A DNA stretch of 64,000 nt from Sphingopyxis indica (lineage in GTDB: Bacteria > Pseudomonadota > Alphaproteobacteria > Sphingomonadales > Sphingomonadaceae), in assembly GCF_900188185.1 (NCBI RefSeq), contig NZ_FZPA01000002.1:62001-126000 (forward strand), given 5' to 3'. The notes below the pieces were generated by a model. That model searched no databases. It saw only the letters and a program-made list of their open reading frames with translations, and was not told the origin of the DNA. A program made the translations under genes and the position numbers. Below, piece after piece: positions 53,161-62,520 of the stretch. Each line of letters begins with the position of its first letter. Within the stretch, counting starts at the first letter, position 1.

Positions 53161-55446
53161 ATGGCACTCGGGCGATCTCTATCCTGTGCGCTGGCCTGTC
53201 TGATCGCCTTGCCCGGCGCGGGCGAGGCGCAGCCCGCGAGCGCAACGCCGGCCGCCGCCACCGTGTCTGCGACCGGCCAAAGCCAGGAGATCTTTCCGAC
53301 CCCCCGCCATGTCGAAGCCGCCAAAGGGCACCTCGACCTGACCGCGGGCATCCGGATCGTCGCGCCGCCCGGCGACGCGGCCGCGAGCAGGATCGCGGGC
53401 ATATTCGGCCAATGGACCGCCGGCCGCTTCGAACCCGCCGGCGGCGCCGGCGCGGCTCTGCATCTTCAGCGCGCCGACGGGATGGCGCCCGAAACCTATC
53501 GGCTCGACATTGGCCCCGCGGGCGCGCGGGTGACCGCGAGCGACGACCGCGGGCTATTCTATGGTCTCGTCAGCTTCTGGCAGCTGGCGACCGCATCGGA
53601 GGGCCGCTCGATCGCCGCGCAGCGCATCGACGACGGCCCCGCGCTCGGATGGCGCGGCGCGATGCTCGACAGCGCGCGCCATTTTCAATCGCCGCGCTAT
53701 GTCCGGTCTTTCATCGACTGGATGGCGGCGCACAAGCTCAATCGCCTGCACTGGCATCTGGTCGACGATCAGGGCTGGCGCATCGAGATCAAGGCGTTCC
53801 CGAAGCTGACCGGCATCGGCGCGGCGCGCCGCCCCGCGACCGCACCGGGCGCGCCGCCGCTCCCCGAATATCGCGGCTTCTACACCCAGGCCGAACTCCG
53901 CGACATCGTCTCCTATGCCGCCGACCGCGGCATCGAGATCGTGCCCGAAATCGACGTCCCCGGCCACGCATTGAGCGCGATCCGCGCCTACCCCGAATGG
54001 GGCATGGGCGTGCCGGTCCCGCCGGGCACCGAGGCCGACTGGGGCGTCTTCCCGTGGCTCTACAACAGCGACGCGGCGACGCTCGCGGCGCTCGAGACGA
54101 TCCTCGCCGAAGTCATCGACATCTTTCCCGGCCGCACGATCCACATCGGCGGCGACGAGGCGGTGAAGGACCAGTGGCGCGCTTCGTCCGCGACGCAGGC
54201 GCGCATCGCGGCGCTCGGGCTGAAGGACGAGAATGCGCTGCAGGGCCGGATGATGAGCCGGCTCGCGCGCTTCCTCGAAGCGCATGGCCGCACCGCGATC
54301 GGCTGGGACGAAATATTGGAGGGCGACGTCCCGCAATCGGTGGCGGTCATGTCGTGGCGCGGCATCGACGGCGCGATCGAGGCCGCGCGAAAGGGGCATG
54401 ATGCGGTGCTCAGCCCGTCGCCCGACCTCTATCTCGACCATATTCAGGCACAGCACCCCGGCGATCCGCCGGGGCGCGGCGGCATCATCTCGCTTGCGTC
54501 GGTGCTCGCCTTCGAACCCCGGCCCGCCGAACTGTCGCCCACCGAGCGCACGCATATATTGGGCGTGCAGGCGAATATCTGGACCGAGCATATCCGGACC
54601 GAGGAGCGCACCTCCTTCATGGCCTTCCCGCGCCTGTCGGCACTCGCCGAAGTCGCGTGGACGGGACATGGGAGCAAGGATTATCCGGCGTTCCTGCGCC
54701 GGCTGATGCCACAGCTCGATCGTTTGCGCCCCTTGGGGTTGGAGCCCTCGTCCAGCGCATGGACACCCGCCATCGCCGTCGAGCCTGCCGGTGCGCGCGC
54801 GCGCGTCGCGCTGTCGGTGCAGGGCGGCCTGCCCGTGCAATATTCGGTCGATGGCGGCCCTCCCCTCCCCTACAATGCTCCCTTCACGGTCGATGTGCCG
54901 GCCGAGGTCGCGGCATGGGCACTGCTCGACGGCCGCAAGCTCGGCGTCGGCACGACGCGCCGCCTGACCGCCGGTGGGTTGCAACGGCGCGACAGCCGCG
55001 CGCTCGAAACCTGTCAGCACAAGGTCGATCTGGTGCTCGAGGATGATTTTCCCGCGGCGGGTCCGCGTGCCGCCTTCCTGATCGACATCCTCGAACCATG
55101 CTGGATCTATCGCGGGGCAATGTTCGACAAGGTGACGGACATCGAACTCGGAGTCGGACAGCTCCCCTTCAACTTTCAGGTCGGCAAGGACCGCGATGCG
55201 ATCCACTTTCGCACGCCGAAAACCCCCGCGGGCGAGTTCGAAGTGCGGTTGGACGACTGCGACGGCCCGGTGATCGCGACCTTGCCGCTCGCCCCGGCCG
55301 TGAGCAATCCGGGGGTGACGAGGCTGACCGCGCCGGTCGCGCCGACGACGGGGCGCCACGACCTTTGCCTGACCTATACGGCGACCGGGCCCGACCCGCT
55401 GTGGGCGATCGAGACGGTCGACTTGCTGCAACGGGAGCCGAGGTGA
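53161..55446 (+). CDS. Beta-N-acetylhexosaminidase (GH20)
   Basis: 761 residues from the ATG at 53161 (GGGGAGA ribosome site). Signal peptide CALACLIALPGAGEA; N-terminal GH20b domain (QEIFPTPRHVEAAKGHLDL). The catalytic barrel has HWHLVDDQGWRIEIKAFP, EIVPEIDVPGHALSAIRAYPE and the catalytic pair Asp332-Glu333 in HIGGDEAVKDQW. LGVQANIWTEHI and LPRLSALAEVAW-type residues close the pocket. A C-terminal beta region (QYSVDGGPPLPYNAPFTVDVP) is chitobiase-like, with a further domain after it. It releases GlcNAc from chitooligosaccharides in the periplasm. Its stop overlaps the next gene's GTG. Confidence 0.92.
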   Translation: MALGRSLSCALACLIALPGAGEAQPASATPAAATVSATGQSQEIFPTPRHVEAAKGHLDLTAGIRIVAPPGDAAASRIAGIFGQWTAGRFEPAGGAGAALHLQRADGMAPETYRLDIGPAGARVTASDDRGLFYGLVSFWQLATASEGRSIAAQRIDDGPALGWRGAMLDSARHFQSPRYVRSFIDWMAAHKLNRLHWHLVDDQGWRIEIKAFPKLTGIGAARRPATAPGAPPLPEYRGFYTQAELRDIVSYAADRGIEIVPEIDVPGHALSAIRAYPEWGMGVPVPPGTEADWGVFPWLYNSDAATLAALETILAEVIDIFPGRTIHIGGDEAVKDQWRASSATQARIAALGLKDENALQGRMMSRLARFLEAHGRTAIGWDEILEGDVPQSVAVMSWRGIDGAIEAARKGHDAVLSPSPDLYLDHIQAQHPGDPPGRGGIISLASVLAFEPRPAELSPTERTHILGVQANIWTEHIRTEERTSFMAFPRLSALAEVAWTGHGSKDYPAFLRRLMPQLDRLRPLGLEPSSSAWTPAIAVEPAGARARVALSVQGGLPVQYSVDGGPPLPYNAPFTVDVPAEVAAWALLDGRKLGVGTTRRLTAGGLQRRDSRALETCQHKVDLVLEDDFPAAGPRAAFLIDILEPCWIYRGAMFDKVTDIELGVGQLPFNFQVGKDRDAIHFRTPKTPAGEFEVRLDDCDGPVIATLPLAPAVSNPGVTRLTAPVAPTTGRHDLCLTYTATGPDPLWAIETVDLLQREPR

Positions 55447-57935
55447 CGACCCGAATTCATGCGCCGATCGCCGGAATCGTCTGCGCGCTCGAACAGGTCC
55501 CCGACCCCGTATTCGCGCAGAAGATCGTCGGCGACGGCCTCGCAATCGAGCCCTTGGCAGACCGTTTGCTCGCCCCTTTCGACGGCGAGATCGTCGCGGT
55601 GGCGCCCACGGGTCATTCGGTCACGCTGCGGTCGGACGGCGGCATCGAACTGCTGATCCACATCGGGATCGACACAGTGGCACTGGGCGGCAAGGGCTTC
55701 GTGCCGATGGTTGCGGCGGGCGACCGGGTTGCGGCGGGCGACGCGCTGATCGGCCTCGATCTCGACCATATCGCGCTGGCCGCACCCAGCCTCGCCACCC
55801 CGATCGTCGTCACCACCGCCGGCGCCGCGATAGGGTTCAGGGCCGGGCCCGGGCCGATCGCCGCGGGCGAATTGCTGCTCGAAATAGAAGCTCCCGCGGC
55901 CGCCGATGCCGCGGCGCCGGGGGGCGTGCAGGCGACCGCGCATGTGCGCGCGATCTTGCCGGGCGGCCACGGTATCCATGCACGGCCCGCGGCGCGGATT
56001 TCGGCGCTCGCGCGCGCATTCGGCGGCGAGGTCCGGGTCGCCTGCCGCGATCGCAGCGCCGACGCCAAAAGCGTCACCTCGCTGCTGGCGCTCGGCGCAA
56101 TCGCGGGCGACGAACTCGATATTCGCGTCGTCGGCCCCGAGCCGCGCGCTTTTGCCGTGCAGCTCGCCGAGATCATCGCGCATAGCGGTGCCGACGACGG
56201 CGATGCCGTCACCCCTGCCCGTCCCGACGAGGACGCGGCCGACACGCCGCTCCGGCCCGGCGAATTTCGCGCCGTGCGCGCGTCGCCCGGCCTCGCCGTG
56301 GGACCAGTCTTTCGTATCGAGGGCGCAGATGCGCCGATTGCGGTCGAAACCGGTGAACCGCGCGAAGAGCTGGCGCGCCTGACGGCCGCGAGGGAACGGT
56401 TGGTGCTGCGGCTCGCCGCGCGCGCGTCCGATCCGGATGCCGGACCCGCCGCTGCCATTGCACAGGCACATATTGCGCTGGTCGAGGATGTCGCGCTGGG
56501 TGAGCGCGCCGCCGCGCTGATTGCGGGCGGCGCCTCGGCGGCCTTCGCCTGGCGGCAGGCGTCGCGGCAAGAAGAGGAGGCCTTGTGCAGCACCGGGGTC
56601 GCGCGCCTCGCCGAACGCGCGATCGACCTGCGCGATATCGAGCGGCAGTTGCTCGCCGAACTCGCGGGGACCGTCCCCGATGCCGTCGAGGTGCCCGCGG
56701 GCGCGATCATCGTCGCAGCGGACCTCGCTCCGTCTTTCCTGCTCGAGCCCGCGCGTGCAAACATCGGCGGAATCCTGCTCGGCGCGGGCGGCGCGACCTC
56801 GCATCTCGCCATTCTGGCGGCGGCAAGGGGCGTGCCGATGCTCGTCGCGGCGGGGGCCGGCGCTGCGGCGCTGGCACAAGGCGCGACCATCGTCCTCGAC
56901 GCCGACCGCGCGCGGGTCGAGACCGCGCCCGATGCCGCGCGGATCGCCGGCGTTCGCACCGATCTCGCCGCGCGCCGTGCGCGGGCCGCCGATGCGCTCG
57001 CCGCGGCCGCGCAGGATTGCGTGATGGCCGATGGACGGCGGATCGAGATCTTCGCCAACCTCGCTTCGGCCGACGATGCCCGCCACGCCGTCGCGATGGG
57101 CGCCGAGGGATGCGGGCTGCTGCGCACCGAGTTTCTCTTCGCCGAATGCGACACGCCGCCCGGCGAGGATTGGCAGGCCGGCGTCTATGCCGACATCGCC
57201 ACGGCGCTGGGCGGCAGGCCGCTGATCGTCCGCACGCTCGACGCGGGCGCCGACAAGCCGCTGCGCTGCCTGCCCTTTGCGCCCGAAGAGAATCCCGCGC
57301 TGGGGATGCGCGGCATCCGGTTCTCGATGCAGCGGCCGGACGTCCTCGCAACGCAATTGCGCGCAATTTTGCGCGGCGTTCCGGCGACGCAACTGCGGAT
57401 CATGCTGCCAATGGTCGTCGAGCCTGGCGAGCTTCGCGCCGCCCGCGCGCTGCTCGACGACGCCCGCCGCGACCTTGGCATCGCCGCGCCGGTCGAGCTC
57501 GGCGCGATGATCGAAACCCCCGCCGCGGCGATATTGGCCGACGCGATCGCCGTCGAGGCCGACTTCCTGTCGATCGGCAGCAACGACCTTGCGCAATATG
57601 CGCTCGCGATGGACCGCGGCAACGCAGGGCTGGCCGCGCGCATCGACGCGCTTCACCCCGCGGTGCTGCGCCTGATCGCCGCCGCAGCGGAGGGCGCACG
57701 CAAGCACGGCCGCTGGTTCGGCATCTGCGGAGGGATCGCGTCCGACCCCGACGCCGCGCCGCTGCTGATCGGGCTCGGCTGCCGCGAATTGTCAAGCGTC
57801 GCGAACCCGATCCCTGCGATCAAGGCGCGCGTCCGCACGCTCGATCTCGCGGCGTGCGAGCATCTCGCGCGCCGCGCCTGCGCGCTGGGCAGCGCCGAAG
57901 CGGTGCGGGCGCTGCTCGGAAAGGAAAAGCCATGA
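55443..57935 (+). CDS. Fused PTS EIIA(Glc)-HPr-Enzyme I protein
   Basis: 830 residues from GTG 55443 (GTGA overlap). It carries phosphate from PEP through to EIIB. Domain 1 (about 1-148) is a Crr-type EIIA with His58 (PTGHSV) and the phosphoacceptor His73 (LLIHIGIDTV). Domain 2 (about 162-248) is HPr with His179 (GHGIHARPAARIS) and the Ser site DAKSVTSLLALGA. Domain 3 (about 275-830) is Enzyme I with His454 (GGATSHLAILAAARGVP), MGAEGCGLLRTEFLF, LDAGADKPLRCLPF, MLPMVVEP and SIGSNDLAQY. The active-site Cys is in FGICGGIASDP, where E. coli EI has CGELAGD. This arrangement resembles NagF/FruB-like fusions. It supplies NagE directly. Confidence 0.92.
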   Translation: MTTRIHAPIAGIVCALEQVPDPVFAQKIVGDGLAIEPLADRLLAPFDGEIVAVAPTGHSVTLRSDGGIELLIHIGIDTVALGGKGFVPMVAAGDRVAAGDALIGLDLDHIALAAPSLATPIVVTTAGAAIGFRAGPGPIAAGELLLEIEAPAAADAAAPGGVQATAHVRAILPGGHGIHARPAARISALARAFGGEVRVACRDRSADAKSVTSLLALGAIAGDELDIRVVGPEPRAFAVQLAEIIAHSGADDGDAVTPARPDEDAADTPLRPGEFRAVRASPGLAVGPVFRIEGADAPIAVETGEPREELARLTAARERLVLRLAARASDPDAGPAAAIAQAHIALVEDVALGERAAALIAGGASAAFAWRQASRQEEEALCSTGVARLAERAIDLRDIERQLLAELAGTVPDAVEVPAGAIIVAADLAPSFLLEPARANIGGILLGAGGATSHLAILAAARGVPMLVAAGAGAAALAQGATIVLDADRARVETAPDAARIAGVRTDLAARRARAADALAAAAQDCVMADGRRIEIFANLASADDARHAVAMGAEGCGLLRTEFLFAECDTPPGEDWQAGVYADIATALGGRPLIVRTLDAGADKPLRCLPFAPEENPALGMRGIRFSMQRPDVLATQLRAILRGVPATQLRIMLPMVVEPGELRAARALLDDARRDLGIAAPVELGAMIETPAAAILADAIAVEADFLSIGSNDLAQYALAMDRGNAGLAARIDALHPAVLRLIAAAAEGARKHGRWFGICGGIASDPDAAPLLIGLGCRELSSVANPIPAIKARVRTLDLAACEHLARRACALGSAEAVRALLGKEKP

Positions 57936-59626
57936 GCGTCAGAACCGTCGTCCAGAACCGCCTGCAACCGATCGGCCGCGCGCTGATGCTGCCGATCGCG
58001 GTCCTGCCCGTGGCGGCGCTGCTGCTTCGCTTCGGGCAGCCCGATCTGCTCGGCCTTGCCTTCGTCGCCAGCGCGGGGTCGGCGATCTTCGCCAATCTCG
58101 GCCTGCTCTTCGCGATCGGGGTCGGGGTCGGGCTGTCGAAGGAAAATCACGGATCGGCAGGGCTCGCCGGCGCGGTCGCCTATCTCGTACTGACCGAAGG
58201 CGCGCGCGCGTTGATGGCGGTGCCGCCCGGCGCGGTGCCGGCGGCGATCGCCGACCCCGCGATCCGCGATACGCTGACCGCGGCGTGGAAGAGCAAGGAA
58301 CTCGCCAAGCTCAGCGTCCCGGCGGGAATTATCGCGGGCCTCGGCGCGGGTTATCTCTATAATCGTTTTCACGCGATCCGTCTGCCCGAATATCTCGCCT
58401 TTTTCGGCGGCCGGCGCTTCGTGCCGATCGCCGCGGGCCTGTTCGGCCTGCTCGCGGCGCCGTTCTTCGGGCTCGGCTTTCCCTTGATGGAAAGCGCGAT
58501 CGACCATCTCAGCCAGTGGGTGATCGGCGCCGGTTCGGTCGGCCTGTTCCTCTATGGCGTGCTCAACCGGCTGTTGATCGTCACCGGGCTGCACCACATC
58601 CTCAACAATCTCGCCTGGTTCGTGCTCGGCGATTTTCACGGCGCATCGGGCGACCTCAATCGCTTCTTCGCCGGCGACCCGGCCGCGGGCGCGTTCATGA
58701 GCGGCTTTTTCCCGGTGATGATGTTCGGCCTGCCCGCAGCCTGCCTCGCCATGTATCGCGCCGCGCCGCGCGAACGGCGCCCGGCGGTGCTCGGCATGAT
58801 GTCGTCGATGGCGCTCACCAGCTTCCTCACCGGCGTCACGGAACCGATCGAGTTCAGCTTCATGTTCGTCGCGCCGCTCCTCTATGCGCTGCACGCCGTG
58901 CTGACAGGGGTGTCGATGGTGGTGATGGACCTCATCGGCGCGAAGCTCGGCTTTGGTTTCTCGGCGGGGCTGTTCGACTATCTGCTGAACTTCCGCCTTT
59001 CCACACGGCCGCTGCTGCTGCTGCCCATCGGGGCGGTCTATTTCGGCATTTATTATGCGAGCTTCAGCTTCGCCATCCGCCGCTTCGGCATCATGACCCC
59101 CGGCCGCGATCCGGCGGAAGTCGCGGCAGCGGATGCAGGCGACGAAGGGCCGCCGGCCGACCGCGCCGAGGCCTTTGTCGCCGCGCTCGGCGGCCGCGCG
59201 AATCTCCTCGGCATCGAGGCATGCACCACGCGCCTGCGCCTGACGCTGGCCGACCGCGCGCTCGCCGATCCGCACCGGCTGGCGGCCTTGGGGTCAAAGG
59301 GCATGATCGCGGTCGGCGACCGGGGCGTGCAGGTCGTGGTGGGACCGGAGGCCGATCTCATCGCGAGCCAGATGCGCGCCCATTGCGACGGAGCTTCGCG
59401 CGCCGTCGCACAGCCACCGAAGATGGCGCCGTCCGAAACGCTGCCTTCGGATATCGCGGCGATATTGGGCGGAATGGCCAATATCGCCTCGGCGCGGCGC
59501 ATGGATCGACGCTGGGTCGTCACCCTTCGCGATTGGCAGGATCGGTATGCGGCGCCCCTGAACGCCAACTGGTCGAACCGCTGGACTCGAACTGCCGCCG
59601 GAGCCGTTCACCTGATCCTGGACTGA
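57932..59626 (+). CDS. nagE: PTS N-acetylglucosamine transporter EIICB (NagE-like)
   Basis: 564 residues, ATGA overlap with the preceding gene. EIIC of about 380 residues: ALMLPIAVLPVAALLLRFGQPD, GVGLSKENHGSAGLAG, LLIVTGLHHILNN, FMSGFFPVMMFGLPAACLAMYRAAPRERR and LTGVTEPIEFSFMFVAPLLY. EIIB follows with phosphoacceptor Cys near residue 431 (LGIEACTTRLRLTL). An extra C-terminal part, residues about 500-564, repeats the EIIB pattern weakly (DIAAILGGMANIASARR) without its Cys. The EIIA is in the fused upstream protein. It imports GlcNAc as GlcNAc-6-P. Confidence 0.92.
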   Translation: MSVRTVVQNRLQPIGRALMLPIAVLPVAALLLRFGQPDLLGLAFVASAGSAIFANLGLLFAIGVGVGLSKENHGSAGLAGAVAYLVLTEGARALMAVPPGAVPAAIADPAIRDTLTAAWKSKELAKLSVPAGIIAGLGAGYLYNRFHAIRLPEYLAFFGGRRFVPIAAGLFGLLAAPFFGLGFPLMESAIDHLSQWVIGAGSVGLFLYGVLNRLLIVTGLHHILNNLAWFVLGDFHGASGDLNRFFAGDPAAGAFMSGFFPVMMFGLPAACLAMYRAAPRERRPAVLGMMSSMALTSFLTGVTEPIEFSFMFVAPLLYALHAVLTGVSMVVMDLIGAKLGFGFSAGLFDYLLNFRLSTRPLLLLPIGAVYFGIYYASFSFAIRRFGIMTPGRDPAEVAAADAGDEGPPADRAEAFVAALGGRANLLGIEACTTRLRLTLADRALADPHRLAALGSKGMIAVGDRGVQVVVGPEADLIASQMRAHCDGASRAVAQPPKMAPSETLPSDIAAILGGMANIASARRMDRRWVVTLRDWQDRYAAPLNANWSNRWTRTAAGAVHLILD

Positions 59627-59698
59627 TCAACCTGACGCAGCTTTCGATCATTCCGCGGGCTTCGCCCTTTTTGCGCTTGGGCAATCCGCTTCGCATGT

Positions 59699-61677
59699 TC
59701 ACTTTCGTCGCTCGGGCGCCCCCGATAGGGACCGGCGCGACGCGGCATTGGCCTGGGCGAGCAGCTTGAGGCGCCCCGCGTCACGCAGCCGGTCGACCAC
59801 CAGCAGCGCGCCTTCATAGGTCAGATGCCCATAGTCGAACTGCGCCGGCGCGCCCGATCGCGTCTGCGTCACGCAGCGCCCCGCGTCGCACATCGCCTGG
59901 AGCACCGAGACGTAGCGCACATTGCCTCCCGCTGCACCGACCGCGGCCTCCATCGCGTGGTCGATCCGCTTCACACGCTCGAGTTCGCGCGCGTCGGCGA
60001 CCATCCGCCCCTCGCCCCGCGTTTGAGCAAGCGCAAGCAGGCGCGGCAGCGGCATCCGGTATTCGACCGGCGGACCGACGACATAGACGCGCCCGGTGCG
60101 CCGCTTCAGATAGCGAACCGTGCGCACGAGCGCCCCACCTCCTCCTCGCGCCAGCGTCCCGCGAGAATGATGGCCGCGAAATCCCGCCGGCGCACCAGTC
60201 GCTTCAGCCCCATGCGGATCAGGCCGACGCAGCGGTCGGCGCCTTCGGCGGCGAGAAGCGGGCGGCACCCCGTCGCGGTCACTTGCGCGATCTGCAGCCG
60301 GGGGAAGGTCGCGTGCAGCGCCTGATAATATTGCGCGGCATAGCTGTCGCCGATCAGCAGCACCTGCTCGCGCCCCGCCACCGGCGGCGGGACGCAGTGG
60401 CGCGCATCGAACGCATCATCCTCCTTGTCGGCCTCGGCGTTGATCAGGCAGGTGCCGGCGCGAAACCGCGTCTGGGCGTCATAGTCGAGATAGGCGATCA
60501 GCCGGCTCGACTGCCGCTCGCGCTTGTCGGCAAGCCCCCCGTTCGAAAGCAGCACCACCGCAAGCACCGCAACCAGCGCAGTCGATCCCGCGCCGAAAGT
60601 GAAGATCTGCTGCCGATAGCGCGCGATCGACAGCCGCCGAGCGGGACATTCGACGAAGCGATAGAGAAGCCACGCTGCGACCAGCGAGCCCGCGAACATC
60701 GCCGCGAGCCCGAGCGGCGGCGTCTCCGGCCCGTAATTCGCCCGCACCAGCACAACGATCGGCCAATGCACCAGATAGAGCGAATAGGAGATGCGCCCGA
60801 CGAAGACCAGCGGCGGCAGGCTCAGCCAGCGCCCCGCGACGATCGGCGAGGACGCGCCGGCGTGGATCACCAGCGCCGAGCCGAGCACCAGCGGCAGCGC
60901 GACCGGCCCCGGCACCGGCGATACCTCCGACAGCAGCAGGATCGACCCGCCCACCGCCGTCAGCCCCGCAAATGCCGCGCCATCGGCGACGCGCGGCGCC
61001 AGCACCCGCGGCCGGGCCAGCGCCAGCAGCGCGCCCGCGCCGAATTCCCAGAAGCGCGTGACGCTGAAAAAGAAGGCCGCGTCCGAATCGTGCTCGACCA
61101 GCCACCCGGCATAGACGAGCGAGACCAGCACCATCCCCGCGACCGCGGGCAGCTTCCAGCGCGGCGCATAGCGATGGAGCGCGAACAGCAGGACGGGGAA
61201 GACCAGATAGAATTGCTCCTCGACCGCCAGCGACCATGTGTGGAGCAATGGCCGGATATCGCCTTCGGAAAAATAATCCGCCGCCTGATAGAAATAGAAA
61301 TTCGACGTATAGGTCATCGTCGCGACCGCCGCCTTGCCGACGCGCATGACTTCGGTCGGGAACAGGAGCGGCACCGACGCCGCGAGGGTGATCAGCACGG
61401 TGACGACCAGCGCCGGATAGAGGCGCCGGATGCGCTTGGCGTAAAAGCTCGCCATCGAAAAGCGCCCTGCGGCAAGCCCCGCGTCGATCTGGCCGCCGAT
61501 CAGAAAGCCCGAAATGACGAAGAAGATGTCGACTCCGGCATAGCCGCCGGTCAGCTTGACCGGATCGAGATGAAACAGCACGACGGCGAGCACTGCGATC
61601 GCGCGCAGCCCGTCGATGTCGGCGCGATAGAAGCGCGTCGGGTCCTCGCCCGCAGCCGATGGTCCCACACCGCTCAT
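59699..61677 (-). pseudogene. Acyltransferase-3 / SGNH (OafB-like) gene with a frameshift
   Basis: An N-terminal acyltransferase_3 domain (FYRADIDGLRAIAVLAVVLFHL, GVDIFFVISGFLI, LLHTWSLAVEEQFYLVFP, GRISYSLYLVHWP) with about ten TM segments is followed by an SGNH domain beginning LLIGDSYAAQYYQAL. Such proteins O-acetylate surface polysaccharides. The frame is lost near 60133-60136, where the minus strand has four G's. Adding one G restores ALVRTVRYLKRRTGRVYVVGPPVEY and continues to a stop at 59699; unrepaired, it stops at 60106. The repaired protein would be about 659 residues, the normal length. The SGNH Asp/His end (DYGHLTYEGALLVVDRL) is preserved beyond the break. Mutation or sequencing error cannot be told apart. 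Confidence 0.85.
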
Positions 61678-61887
61678 CCTCGCTGCTCGCCCGCCGTCGG
61701 CCGCGCTGTCATGGAATCGCCTCCGAAGGCCGCAGTCATGGCGCCATCATCGCAAGGCCCAGCCCCTCCCGCCATGGCGCATCGGGCTTACTCCGTCCGG
61801 GCGGAGACACGCCCTCGCGCAAGACATGCTATCCGGAATGACTTACCGGGCTTTGCGAGATTTTCTGGAATGCCCTGAAAAGGCTAA

Positions 61888-61963
61888 TGGTGCCCGGGGG
61901 CGGGATCGAACCACCGACACTGCGATTTTCAGTCGCATGCTCTACCAACTGAGCTACCCGGGC
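61888..61963 (-). tRNA. tRNA-Phe (anticodon GAA)
   Basis: 76 nt. Acceptor GCCCGGG / CCCGGGC, discriminator A and encoded CCA. D-arm TAGCTCAGTTGGTAGAGCA, anticodon loop CTGAAAA in the stem GCGA/TCGC, T-loop GGTTCGATCCC. It reads UUC/UUU. The 210 bp between it and the acyltransferase gene hold nothing recognised. Confidence 0.96.
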
Positions 61964-62068
61964 ACGGGATTTGCGAGGCCATGGGCCTGTTCGCGAGCGG
62001 CGGCTATAGGCAGCGTGCCGCGCCGTGTCCAGCGTCTTTTCGGACCAATTTCATGCCCCTCAATCCTG

Positions 62069-62332
62069 GGGTCAGGACCCATTAATTGCACGTTCGAGGT
62101 TTGAAGCGATTTTGCTCAGGGCGAGGAGAAAAGGCGCAGGAATATGTCGATATTTCCAGACTTTTCGACGAAGCCCTGGGCAAAATCGGTCAAATCGCGA
62201 AGCGACGCCGAAATGGCCTCGATCTCGCCTCCGCGCGGCCTTGCGGGTAGCGATGCTACCCGCTGCACCCGCCCGAACCCGATATCTTCGCCATTTCGAC
62301 GCCTCGAACGCGCAATTAATGGGTCCTGACCC
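62069..62332. repeat. 264-bp MITE-like element with 31-bp terminal inverted repeats
   Basis: Left arm 62069-62099 and right arm 62302-62332 match as inverted repeats at 30 of 31 positions, starting GGGTCAGGACCCATTAATTG. The interior has the hairpin GCGGGTAGC-GAT-GCTACCCGC near 62249-62269. GGGTCAGGACCC-type ends also flank REP-associated or IS200-like elements elsewhere (general knowledge). No transposase is inside. The right end overlaps the last base of the yacG stop codon. Confidence 0.78.
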
Positions 62333-62520
62333 TAGTCGTAGCGGTCGGTCTCCATCGTGCCGTCGGGCGCCTGTTCGGCGGGAACGCGATAGTCTTCGTC
62401 GAACCAGCGATTGAGGTCCCGGTCGCGGCAACCGCGGCTGCAAAAGGGTTTATAGGCCTCGTCGCGCGGCTTGCCGCACAGTGGGCATTTGCGCGGTTTG
62501 GTGCGCGATTCACTGGGCAT
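62332..62520 (-). CDS. yacG: DNA gyrase inhibitor / zinc-binding protein YacG
   Basis: 62 residues from the ATG at 62520. Zinc knuckle CPLCGKP...FCSRGCRDRDLNRWFDEDYRVP, the full Cys-x2-Cys ... Cys-x3-Cys set of YacG, which binds GyrB in E. coli. It overlaps the end of the upstream RNase gene by 11 bp. The TAG stop ends with the first base of the adjacent inverted repeat, so the element lies directly against the gene. Confidence 0.92.
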   Translation of the reverse strand: MPSESRTKPRKCPLCGKPRDEAYKPFCSRGCRDRDLNRWFDEDYRVPAEQAPDGTMETDRYD

